A program made the translations under genes and the position numbers. Source: Shewanella salipaludis (GTDB lineage: Bacteria > Pseudomonadota > Gammaproteobacteria > Enterobacterales > Shewanellaceae). From it: a DNA stretch of 64,000 nt. The DNA is taken from contig NZ_JAAXYH010000001.1 in NCBI RefSeq assembly GCF_012911865.1, positions 1 to 64,000 of the forward strand. Reading direction: 5' to 3'. The notes under the pieces are model-generated. The model saw only the letters and a list, made by a program, of their open reading frames with translations, had not been told where the DNA came from and searched no databases. Within the stretch, counting starts at the first letter, position 1. The number at the start of each line of letters is the position of its first letter. Shown in pieces: positions 26,477 through 34,831 of this stretch.

Positions 26477-29400
26477 TATTTCTCTCCAATACTGTGTTGC
26501 GATAATTGCGTCAGCAGTAAGTTAACCAAGGTTAATCTGTCTTTGCTGGTTTCGGCCGGCAGGCTGAACTTTAACTTATTTGGACCTTCCATTCGATAGA
26601 TTTGTGGCTGACTCTGCAGCAGGCCTATGATGAAACCGGGATCTATGCGGTGATCTTCGCCGAACTCTATGCTGCCGCCCTTGGCGTGCATTTCTATCTT
26701 GGTGGCCCCCAAAGCGCTGGCCCTATGCTTGTAGAGGGTCATCTCCAGCAGGTTGCGAGTGGCGTCCGGCAGCAGACCGAATCTGTCGATCAGCTCGACC
26801 TTCATCTCATCCAATGCCCGTTCGTTGTCGCAATTGGCGATGCGCTTATACAGCGACAGGCGCACATTGACGTCACCGACATAGTCTTCCGGCAGCAAGG
26901 CGGGGATCCTCAAGTCTATCTCACACTGCTGGTTGAGCATCTGCGCCAGCGATGGCTCCTTGCCTTGCTTGAGTGCCTTGACCGCGGATTCGAGCATTTC
27001 CATGTAGAGGCTGAAGCCTATCTTGGAGATATGGCCGCTCTGCTCATCGCCCAGGAGTTCGCCGGCACCGCGGATCTCCAGATCCTGGGTCGCCAGCATG
27101 AAGCCGGCGCCGAGATCTTCCAGCGCGTCTATGGCTTCCAGCCGCTTGCGGGCATCCTGGGTCATGCGCTTGGGATGTGGGGTCATCAGATAGGCGTAGG
27201 CCTGATGGTGCGAGCGACCGACCCGGCCACGCAGCTGGTGCAGCTGCGCCAGACCGAAGGTGTCGGCGCGTTCGATCAATATGGTGTTGGCGCTCGGCAC
27301 ATCTATGCCGGTTTCTATTATGGTGGTGCACACCAGCACGTTGAATCTCTGGTGGTAGAAGTCGGACATGACCCGTTCCAGCTCCCGCTCGCGCATCTGT
27401 CCGTGGGCCACCACCACCCGGGATTCGGGCAAGAGATCACGTATATCCTGAGCACATTTCTCTATGGTCTCGACATTGTTATGCAGGTAATACACCTGAC
27501 CGCCACGGAGTATCTCCCTCAGTATGGCCTCGCGTACCGTCGGCTTGTCGTATTCACGCACGAAGGTCTTCACCGCCAGGCGTTTGGCCGGCGGGGTGGC
27601 TATGATGGACAGATCCCGCATGCCGGACATGGCCATGTTGAGGGTGCGGGGAATGGGGGTCGCCGTCAGTGTCAGTATGTCGACGTTGGCCCGCAGCGCC
27701 TTGATCTTTTCCTTCTGGCGCACACCGAACCTATGCTCCTCGTCTATGATGAGCAAGCCTAAGTTATCCAGTTTGGCGTCGGATTGCAGCAGCTTGTGGG
27801 TGCCTATGACGATATCGACCTTGCCCTCGCTCAGGGATTGCAGTACCTGGCTCTGTTCCTTGGCGGTGCGAAAGCGCGACATGACCTCGGTGACGACCGG
27901 CCAGTCGGCGAACCTGTCCTTGAAATTCTCATAGTGCTGCTGTGCCAGCAGGGTGGTGGGTACCAGCACCACCACCTGTTTGCCGGCGTTGACTGCGACG
28001 AAGGCGGCCCGCATGGCAACCTCTGTCTTGCCGAAACCTACGTCACCGCATACCAGTCGGTCCATGGCGGTGGGGGATTGCATGTCCTGCAGCACGGCCT
28101 CGATGGCGCTTTCCTGATCGACGGTTTCCTCGAACGGAAAGCCCTGGGCGAAGCTGGCATACTCTGTTTCATCCAGGCTGCAGGCCTCACCGGGTCTGGC
28201 CTGGCGCCTGGCGTACACATCCAGCAACTCGGCGGCGACATCCCGGATCTTCTCTATCGCCTTCTTCTTCGCCTTGGCCCAGGTCTCGTTGCCCAGCTTG
28301 TTGAGATGGGCCTGCTCGTCCGGGCCGACGCTGTAGCGGCTGATGAGATGCAGCGCCGACACGGGCACATACAGCTTGTCGCCGCCGGCGTATTCCAGCT
28401 TGAGGTACTCGGCTACCAAGCCACCCGTGTCCAGGGTTTCCAGCCCCTGGTAGAGGGCGACCCCATGCTCTAGGTGTACTATCGGCTGACCTACCTTGAG
28501 TTCGGCGAGGTTCTTGATCAGCACATCGTTGCTGATTTGTTTCTGTTTTTCCCGTCGGCGTTGCTGGGAGATGCGCTGGCCGAACAACTCAGTCTCGCAA
28601 ATCAGGCTGATATCGCCACCAGCCAGAGAGAGGTGACAGCCATGGGCCAGGGGAGAAACGATCAGGCCAAGGGGGGCATCGGCTGCAAAGAAATTATCCA
28701 AGTGGCTGAATAATTTTGGCTTTATGTTAATTTTAGACAAGAGCTCCAGCAGGGCCTCGCGCCGGCCTTCGGACTCGGCGCTGAACAACATTCTCGGCGC
28801 CGTGGCGGCGTAGTCCTGCAGCGCCTGCAGCGGCTGTTTCAGCTTATGGTTGGCGCCTATCTCGGGCAGGGGATTGGCATCCAGCCTGGGGAAATCGGCA
28901 TCGGCCTGTGTTTCTAATTGGTAACGGGGCAAGGGCTTGAAGGCGGCAAACAATTGCTCGGTCAGCAGATACAATTCCTTGGGTTCGAGCAGTGGCCGCA
29001 GGGGATCGACCCGCCTGTCCTCGAAACGTGTCTGCACCTCATGCAGATGCGCCTTGGCCGCCTTCTCTATGTCACCCAGGGTGACCAGCTGGGTCTGGGA
29101 CGGCAGGTAATCGAACAGGCTGGCGGTGTCATCGAAGAACAGTGGCAGGTAATTCTCTATTCCCGCCGGCATCAGGTTACGGCTCACCTGTTGATAGACA
29201 GATTCAGGCTCCTTGGCTATCAACTCGAAACGCCGTCTGTATCTTTGACGGAAACCTTCGATGGCGGCGCTGTCTGTGGGGAACTCCTTGGCCGGCAGCA
29301 TGCGTATCGCGTCCACGGCGGCGCTGGACCTCTGGGTCTCGGCGTCGAAATAGCGGATAGACTCGACTTCGTCATCGAACAATTCGATGCGCAGCGGTTG

Positions 29401-29976
29401 CTGGGCCCCGGTGGGGAAGATGTCCAGGATGGAGCCGCGAATGGCAAATTCACCGTGCTCATATACTTGCTCGACCAGATGGTAGCCGGTATCCGTCAGT
29501 TGCTGCCGCATCTGCTGCAAACTGTACCTGTCGCCTTTCTTGAGCAGCAACACATTACCCGCCAGGTAGGCCCTTGGGGGCTGACGCACCATGAGGGTGG
29601 TTACAGGCACTATCACCACACAATGCTCATCGCCGCCCAATTGCGACAGGGTTTCCAGTCGCTGGGAGATCAGGTCCTGATGGGGCGAGAAGCTGTCGTA
29701 GGGCAAGGTTTCCCTGTCGGGGAACAGGCAGACCCGGATCCGTTCCTTATCCGGGCGCTGCTGGTCCGGGAGACGGGTTTCCAGTAAATAGTGCAGCTCA
29801 GTTTCCAGCGTCAGTGCGCTCGGGGTATCACTGGTGACTATGAGGGTGGTGCCCGGGTATTGGCGTATGATATTGGCTAATGCCAAGGCCTGGGACGCCC
29901 CGCCCAGAGTGGACAGGGTTTGCATCTGGGTGCCTTTCTTAACCGCAGGCGGGGTCAGTACTGAAAAATGCGTCAT
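26476..29976 (-). CDS. mfd: transcription-repair coupling factor Mfd
   Basis: ATP-dependent translocase that removes RNA polymerase stalled at DNA damage and recruits UvrA. Length is 1166 residues (E. coli 1148). Order of domains: UvrB-like N-terminal region; RNA polymerase-interacting CarD-like domain (GQPIVHLEHGVALYQGLE, near 480); helicase motor with Walker A GDVGFGKTEVA, DEEH box (LLIIDEEHRFG), SAT-like TATPIPRTL and motif VI QLRGRVGRS; TRG motif; C-terminal TRCF domain. Several in-frame ATG codons exist near the start, including one 17 codons in. It is co-transcribed with csiV. Confidence 0.98.
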   Translation of the reverse strand: MTHFSVLTPPAVKKGTQMQTLSTLGGASQALALANIIRQYPGTTLIVTSDTPSALTLETELHYLLETRLPDQQRPDKERIRVCLFPDRETLPYDSFSPHQDLISQRLETLSQLGGDEHCVVIVPVTTLMVRQPPRAYLAGNVLLLKKGDRYSLQQMRQQLTDTGYHLVEQVYEHGEFAIRGSILDIFPTGAQQPLRIELFDDEVESIRYFDAETQRSSAAVDAIRMLPAKEFPTDSAAIEGFRQRYRRRFELIAKEPESVYQQVSRNLMPAGIENYLPLFFDDTASLFDYLPSQTQLVTLGDIEKAAKAHLHEVQTRFEDRRVDPLRPLLEPKELYLLTEQLFAAFKPLPRYQLETQADADFPRLDANPLPEIGANHKLKQPLQALQDYAATAPRMLFSAESEGRREALLELLSKINIKPKLFSHLDNFFAADAPLGLIVSPLAHGCHLSLAGGDISLICETELFGQRISQQRRREKQKQISNDVLIKNLAELKVGQPIVHLEHGVALYQGLETLDTGGLVAEYLKLEYAGGDKLYVPVSALHLISRYSVGPDEQAHLNKLGNETWAKAKKKAIEKIRDVAAELLDVYARRQARPGEACSLDETEYASFAQGFPFEETVDQESAIEAVLQDMQSPTAMDRLVCGDVGFGKTEVAMRAAFVAVNAGKQVVVLVPTTLLAQQHYENFKDRFADWPVVTEVMSRFRTAKEQSQVLQSLSEGKVDIVIGTHKLLQSDAKLDNLGLLIIDEEHRFGVRQKEKIKALRANVDILTLTATPIPRTLNMAMSGMRDLSIIATPPAKRLAVKTFVREYDKPTVREAILREILRGGQVYYLHNNVETIEKCAQDIRDLLPESRVVVAHGQMRERELERVMSDFYHQRFNVLVCTTIIETGIDVPSANTILIERADTFGLAQLHQLRGRVGRSHHQAYAYLMTPHPKRMTQDARKRLEAIDALEDLGAGFMLATQDLEIRGAGELLGDEQSGHISKIGFSLYMEMLESAVKALKQGKEPSLAQMLNQQCEIDLRIPALLPEDYVGDVNVRLSLYKRIANCDNERALDEMKVELIDRFGLLPDATRNLLEMTLYKHRASALGATKIEMHAKGGSIEFGEDHRIDPGFIIGLLQSQPQIYRMEGPNKLKFSLPAETSKDRLTLVNLLLTQLSQHSIGEK

Positions 29977-30054
29977 TGAAATACGGTAACTGATTTATTC
30001 ACAAAGAGTTGTGGCCATTGTAGAGGCTTGAATGGTCGGGGGCCAGCGAAAAGT

Positions 30055-30669
30055 CTAGTCCTGGCCGGCTTGCTCCCTGGCTTGCTTGCGCTGTTTAAGC
30101 TGCTTCTGTTGCACATTGAGACTGGCTTTGACCAGCTGCTCTACGTCGGCATCGAGGATCTGGCTGAAGTCCAATCTGGTATGCCAGCAAGGCGCTGGCG
30201 TGTCGCCATTGATTGGGGCCACAGGCGCCGCCTCCACAGAGGAACTCACACTGGCGATGCAGAGTATGGCCACCAGCTCGTCATGGATATAGAGCATCAG
30301 TTGATGCTGGGTGCCGATCGGCAAGGGCGCCGGCGTGGCTATCACCAGGCCGCTGCCCCCAAATTGCATGCCGATATACTTGTCGCCCTGCTGATGCTCA
30401 CGCTCCAGCACATACTGCAGCACAAGATCGACCTTGCGTGACTGTATCTTGAGGAAGTCGACCACCGCCTTGGCCTCGTTGTCCAATTGGCGCAGTTGCA
30501 GCAGGCAATGGGCTTCCAATGCCTTGGCTTCGGTGAGCAACTGCATGCCCTGGGACTGCATGGCACGCAGGCTGGACTCACTGGGTAAGGGTTTATCCTC
30601 CGGCCAGGGACTGAGATAGACGGCGAAGTTGTGAGGCACACTAAAATAGGGATTGGCGTCGGTGAACAA
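30055..30669 (-). CDS. PilZ-domain protein, degenerate
   Basis: A 204-residue cytoplasmic protein that reads like the Shewanella PilZ-domain protein found next to lolC. PilZ domains bind c-di-GMP through RxxxR and (D/N)xSxxG. Here LEREHQQGDKYIGMQFGGSGLVI shows a GGSG in place of the second motif and only a weak form of the first, so c-di-GMP binding is doubtful. N-terminal half is helical; the C-terminus is a charged Gln/Lys helix. Same strand as mfd with 78 bp between; divergent from lolC with 94 bp between. Confidence 0.65.
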   Translation of the reverse strand: MFTDANPYFSVPHNFAVYLSPWPEDKPLPSESSLRAMQSQGMQLLTEAKALEAHCLLQLRQLDNEAKAVVDFLKIQSRKVDLVLQYVLEREHQQGDKYIGMQFGGSGLVIATPAPLPIGTQHQLMLYIHDELVAILCIASVSSSVEAAPVAPINGDTPAPCWHTRLDFSQILDADVEQLVKASLNVQQKQLKQRKQAREQAGQD

Positions 30670-30763
30670 GGCTTGCCTCTTTATTTATCGGACTAATAGA
30701 CCTATTATCGTGCGCATCTTCATGATTTAGCAAGTTCACCACCAAGGACCCGGGCCTTTTTCC

Positions 30764-31996
30764 ATGAATCCAGGATTTTCTTTTTTTGTCGGCCTGCGTT
30801 ATTGGCGTGCCAGAAAGGCCAACGCCTTCGCTTCCTTTACCACTGTGTTCGCTGTGTCGGGCATCTTCCTCGGGGTCGCTGCCCTGATAGTCGTCAGCTC
30901 TGTGATGAATGGCCTAGAAGGCCAGTTGAAGCAGCGTATTCTCGGGGCTGTGCCGCAATTGACTGTCCACAGCCAGGCGCCGCTCGAAGACTGGCAACAA
31001 ACGGCGACGGCCCTAACCCATATACCGGGTGTCTTGGGGGCGACCCCGAGTGCAACCACTCAGGCCATGGTGCAATCTGTGGCCAACATCAGTGCCGTGC
31101 AGGTCTATGGGGTGTTCCCTGAGTATGAAAAGCGCCTGTCCGCCATAGCACAGCATACCTATTCCGGGGCCTTCGCCGAACTCGAGGCGGGTGAATACCG
31201 CATAGTGCTGGGGGCCGAGTTGGCGCGCCGGCTCAAGGTGGCTGTCGGCGACAGTGTACGTTTGCTCAGTGGCGATGGCGTCGTCTATTCCCCTCTGGGA
31301 CCCGTGCCCAGCCAACGTAAGTTTACCGTGGCCGGGGTGTTTGAGATGGGCTCCCAGGTCGATGCCAACCTGGCTTATGTGCATTATAGCGACGTGCGCA
31401 GGTTGATGCGCCTGCCACCACAGGATATCGAACAGCTGAGGCTTTATCTGAACGATCCCTTTTCCGCCCAGGCGTTGGCGCCCGAGGTGACTGAGCTTTT
31501 GGCCGCCCGAGGGCTGCCGGTATCCACCAGCGATTGGCGCGACAGTTATGGCCAGTTGTTCGGGGCGGTTAAAATGGAAAAAAACATGATGGCGCTGATG
31601 CTCAGCCTGATAGTGGCGGTGGCGGCCTTCAACATAGTGTCGGCATTGGTGATGATGGTGGTGGATAAAACCACGGATGTGGCCGTGCTCAAGACCCAGG
31701 GGTTGTCGACCCCGGAAGTGATGGGGATCTTCGTGGTGCAGGGCAGCCTCAACGCCTTGCTGGGGTTGCTGCTGGGGTTGCTGGTGGGGGTGTTGTTGAC
31801 CCTGAATCTGAATGGCATCTTGATGCAACTGGGCGTGTCCGTGCTCGGCGCCGGTCAGGCACTGCCGGTGAAACTCGCCTGGGAGCAACTGACTCTGATA
31901 GTGGCGGGTACCTTGGGCATCAGCCTGTTGGCGACTGTGTATCCGGCGCTGCGTGCCGCCGGTGTGCAACCGGCCACGGCATTGAGGTATGAGTAG
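30764..31996 (+). CDS. lolC: lipoprotein release permease LolC
   Basis: Subunit of the LolCDE ABC complex, which extracts outer-membrane lipoproteins from the inner membrane and hands them to LolA. It has 410 residues with the family plan: one N-terminal helix (about 21-45), a large periplasmic domain, three C-terminal helices (about 275-300, 325-350, 375-395). The opening FFVGLRYWRARKAN and the FASFTTVFAVSGIFLGVAAL helix are typical. LolC and LolE are close paralogues; I assign LolC from its position first in the operon. A 188-bp gap with a hairpin and repeats separates it from lolD. Confidence 0.93.
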   Translation: MNPGFSFFVGLRYWRARKANAFASFTTVFAVSGIFLGVAALIVVSSVMNGLEGQLKQRILGAVPQLTVHSQAPLEDWQQTATALTHIPGVLGATPSATTQAMVQSVANISAVQVYGVFPEYEKRLSAIAQHTYSGAFAELEAGEYRIVLGAELARRLKVAVGDSVRLLSGDGVVYSPLGPVPSQRKFTVAGVFEMGSQVDANLAYVHYSDVRRLMRLPPQDIEQLRLYLNDPFSAQALAPEVTELLAARGLPVSTSDWRDSYGQLFGAVKMEKNMMALMLSLIVAVAAFNIVSALVMMVVDKTTDVAVLKTQGLSTPEVMGIFVVQGSLNALLGLLLGLLVGVLLTLNLNGILMQLGVSVLGAGQALPVKLAWEQLTLIVAGTLGISLLATVYPALRAAGVQPATALRYE

Positions 31997-32016
31997 CATA
32001 GGCTGCGAAGCCTATG
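31997..32016 (+). other. perfect hairpin with GNRA loop after lolC
   Basis: CATAGGCT-GCGA-AGCCTATG begins directly after the lolC stop. There is no T-run after it, so it is more likely an mRNA stabiliser or processing site in the lolC-lolD gap than a terminator. Confidence 0.6.
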
Positions 32017-32037
32017 GGTAGGGTGGCAAATTTCCAA

Positions 32038-32076
32038 TATCTGGCTTTAGTATCTGGCGTTAGTATCTGGCCTCAC
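32038..32076. repeat. 13-bp tandem repeat, three units
   Basis: TATCTGGCTTTAG, TATCTGGCGTTAG and a partial third copy in the lolC-lolD gap. Confidence 0.75.
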
Positions 32077-32184
32077 ATGGGGGCCTGAGACGTCGCCGAA
32101 CCTGGTCCACTTTCCCCCCGCGACCGGCAGCATGGCTAAGCCAGTGATGCGGGTCGCCCGGGCAAAAAATAGAGAGAAGGTTAA

Positions 32185-32880
32185 ATGCAAGACGTGTTAT
32201 TACGAGTCGAGAATGTCAGCAAGGATTACCATGACGGAGCCGTGACGACCCGGGTGTTATCCGAGGTCGAGCTGCAGTTATTCAAGGGCGAACAGCTGGC
32301 GATCGTCGGTAGTTCAGGCTCGGGCAAGAGTACCTTGCTGCACATCATGGGCACCCTGGATGCACCCAGTTCCGGGCGGGTGCTCCTGCTGGAGGAAGAT
32401 CTTTATCGGGTTTCCGCCCGGCGTCAGTCGCAGATCCGTAACCAGGAGCTGGGTTTCATCTATCAGTTTCATCATCTGTTGCCCGAGTTCACAGCGCTGG
32501 AAAACGTCGCCATGCCGGCCTTCATCCAGGGGCGGGCGCGCCAACAGGCGCTGGCCGAAGCCGGTGCCTTGCTGGAGCGGGTTGGCCTGGGGCATAGGAT
32601 GAGCCATATCCCGGCAGAACTGTCCGGCGGCGAGCGCCAACGGGTGGCTATCGCCAGGGCCCTGATCAACAAGCCCAAGCTGGTGCTCGCCGATGAGCCG
32701 ACAGGCAACCTGGACGCCGTCAGCGGCGATGCCGTCTATGCGTTGATCCGCGAGTTGGCCGAACAGCTGGGCACCGCCTTCGTGGTGGTCACTCATGATC
32801 ATAAACTGGCCTCGAGAATGGACCGGCAGGTGACCATGAAAGACGGCAAGCTGCAACCTCTGTCGGGTCTGGTGCTATGA
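32185..32880 (+). CDS. lolD: lipoprotein release ATPase LolD
   Basis: ATPase of the LolCDE complex, 231 residues. Walker A GSSGSGKST, the LolD-type motif GFIYQFHHLLPEFTALENV, signature LSGGERQRVAIARAL, Walker B LVLADEPTGNLD and the H-loop VVTHDHKLA are all present. It overlaps lolE by 4 bp (ATGA), so those two are coupled. Ribosome site AGAAGG is 5-6 nt before the ATG. Confidence 0.97.
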   Translation: MQDVLLRVENVSKDYHDGAVTTRVLSEVELQLFKGEQLAIVGSSGSGKSTLLHIMGTLDAPSSGRVLLLEEDLYRVSARRQSQIRNQELGFIYQFHHLLPEFTALENVAMPAFIQGRARQQALAEAGALLERVGLGHRMSHIPAELSGGERQRVAIARALINKPKLVLADEPTGNLDAVSGDAVYALIRELAEQLGTAFVVVTHDHKLASRMDRQVTMKDGKLQPLSGLVL

Positions 32881-34124
32881 GGGGCACACTGCCATTGGCC
32901 ATCGGCTGGCGCTTCTATCGGGCCCGGCAGGCGAACAGCTTCATCAGCTTCATTTCCTTCGCGTCGACGGCGGGCATCGCCCTCGGCGTCGCCGTGCTGA
33001 TCTTGGTGTTATCCGCCATGAATGGTTTCGAGCGGGAACTCGAGCAGCGCCTGCTGGGCGTGGTGTCCCATGGCGAGCTCACAGGGGTGAATGAGCCGCT
33101 GCATGACTGGCAAAAAACCGTTGCGGATGCGGCCCATATTCAGGGAATAAGCGCTGCGGCGCCTTTCATCCAGCTGCAGGGACTGGTGCAGAAACCCGGT
33201 GGCTTTCAGGGCCTGTCGATCGTTGGCATAGACATAGCCGAAGAGGCCAAGGTCTCGACCTTAGCCGATTATATGACGCCGGCCAGCTGGCAGAGTCTGG
33301 CGACGGATGAGAACCATATAGTGCTAGGGCAGGGGTTGTTGGATAAATTGGGTCTCGAGGTCGGCGACATACTGGCACTCTATATGCCGAATAAGACCGC
33401 CGAGCAAGGCGGCAGCCTGGGGGCGGCCAAGAGCCATAGGTTTGTGATCTCGGGCAGTTACCGGCTGGGCGGTGAGCTGGAACTCTCCACCGCCTACATA
33501 CCGCTGCGTTACGCCGCCGAGCTGCTGCAGATGGACGGCGTCTCCGGGGTGCGTATCAAGGTCGATAAGGTGTTCGATGCCCCCGGGCTGATCCGCGAAT
33601 TGGGTTACAGCCAAGATCAATATCTGTACATCAGCGACTGGACCCGCACCCAGGGGCATCTGTATCAGGACATTCAACTGGTGCGCACCGTGATGTATCT
33701 GGTGCTGGCGCTGGTCATCGCCGTCGCCTGTTTCAATATCGTCTCTACCTTGGTGATGGCGGTGCGGGACAAGGCCAGTGAGATAGCGATACTCATGACC
33801 ATGGGCCTGGACAGGACGGCTATCATGACCATCTTCATGGTCCAGGGCGCACTCAATGGTTTGTTGGGTTGTGCCTTCGGTGGCCTGATAGGGGTTGCCC
33901 TGGCGCTGAACTTGAGCAGTTTCGCCTCTGGGCTGGAACGGCTATTCGGGATGACGTTCTTGTCTGCCGATGTGTATTTTATCGACTTCCTGCCGTCGCA
34001 GCTGCAGTGGCCGGATGCCGCGCTGGTGATCACCATGGCCTTCGTGATGAGCCTGCTGGCGACCCTGTATCCGGCCTTCAAGGCCAGTCAGATAGCGCCG
34101 GCCACGGCGCTCGCCGGGCGCTGA
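32877..34124 (+). CDS. lolE: lipoprotein release permease LolE
   Basis: Second permease subunit of LolCDE, 415 residues, with the same four-helix plan as LolC (opening LAIGWRFYRARQANSFISFISF; C-terminal TLYPAFKASQIAPATAL). It starts inside the lolD stop. A 14-bp tandem repeat and a terminator follow. Confidence 0.94.
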   Translation: MRGTLPLAIGWRFYRARQANSFISFISFASTAGIALGVAVLILVLSAMNGFERELEQRLLGVVSHGELTGVNEPLHDWQKTVADAAHIQGISAAAPFIQLQGLVQKPGGFQGLSIVGIDIAEEAKVSTLADYMTPASWQSLATDENHIVLGQGLLDKLGLEVGDILALYMPNKTAEQGGSLGAAKSHRFVISGSYRLGGELELSTAYIPLRYAAELLQMDGVSGVRIKVDKVFDAPGLIRELGYSQDQYLYISDWTRTQGHLYQDIQLVRTVMYLVLALVIAVACFNIVSTLVMAVRDKASEIAILMTMGLDRTAIMTIFMVQGALNGLLGCAFGGLIGVALALNLSSFASGLERLFGMTFLSADVYFIDFLPSQLQWPDAALVITMAFVMSLLATLYPAFKASQIAPATALAGR

Positions 34125-34134
34125 TCCAGGCTGC

Positions 34135-34176
34135 CTCATGCAAGATGACTCATGCAAGATGACTCATACAAGATGT
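34135..34176. repeat. 14-bp tandem repeat, three units
   Basis: CTCATGCAAGATGA twice, then CTCATACAAGATGT, starting 11 nt after the lolE stop. Confidence 0.8.
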
Positions 34177-34204
34177 CTGGGTCAGGGTCATCAACGTCAG
34201 CCAA

Positions 34205-34233
34205 TAAAAAACGCGCCTTGAGCGCGTTTTTTT
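34205..34233 (+). terminator. terminator of lolCDE
   Basis: AAACGCGC-CTTGA-GCGCGTTT with A-run before and T-run after; probably bidirectional, also ending the facing DUF2062 gene. Confidence 0.9.
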
Positions 34234-34265
34234 ATGTTCTAGGTTTTGTCAGGCTTTTGCCAGGT

Positions 34266-34799
34266 TTACTGCTTGTTGCGGCCATTGCCATTGCCATTGC
34301 TGCGTTGTTGCCATTTAAAGATTATCGAATAGCGCCACAGACTCTTGATGGTGAGAAAGCCAAGCACGGCGAAAATGGTCCCCAGCACGAAACAACCGAG
34401 CAGAAATGGCGGCCCTATGGTGGTGATCGAAGCTTCTATCCATTGCCAGCTCGCCTGGAAGTTGAAGTTCTGAGGCGTATGGCCGAGGAGCCTGGCACCC
34501 AGGAGGTAGGCTGCGTAGAAGATGACGGGCATGGTCAGTGGGTTCGTAATCCACACCAGGGCGACCGATACGGGCAAGTTCACATTAAAGGCGATGGCGA
34601 GCGCTGCCGCCAGTACCATCTGAAACGGCATGGGGACGAAGGCCACAAACAGGCCGACCGCAAAGGCGCCGGGGGCCGATTTGCGGTTCAGAGCCCACAG
34701 GTTTGGCTTATGGAGCAAGGTTCCGAACATGCGCAGGTGTTTATGGTCCCGCAGCGTTTCCGGCTTGGGCATAAACCTGCTGATAAATTTTTTTGGCAT
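34266..34799 (-). CDS. DUF2062 membrane protein
   Basis: A 177-residue inner-membrane protein of the DUF2062 family, function unknown. Visible are the amphipathic N-terminus, the segment PGAFAVGLFVAFVPMPFQM, two or three membrane helices (about 49-70, 75-100 and 128-150), the conserved WITNPLTMPVIFY, and a basic tail. It is divergent from comEC with only 32 bp between the start codons, so the two promoters must overlap each other or lie inside the genes. Confidence 0.85.
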   Translation of the reverse strand: MPKKFISRFMPKPETLRDHKHLRMFGTLLHKPNLWALNRKSAPGAFAVGLFVAFVPMPFQMVLAAALAIAFNVNLPVSVALVWITNPLTMPVIFYAAYLLGARLLGHTPQNFNFQASWQWIEASITTIGPPFLLGCFVLGTIFAVLGFLTIKSLWRYSIIFKWQQRSNGNGNGRNKQ

Positions 34800-34831
34800 A
34801 GGCTGAGATTGCTGTCTTAACTTAATTCACT

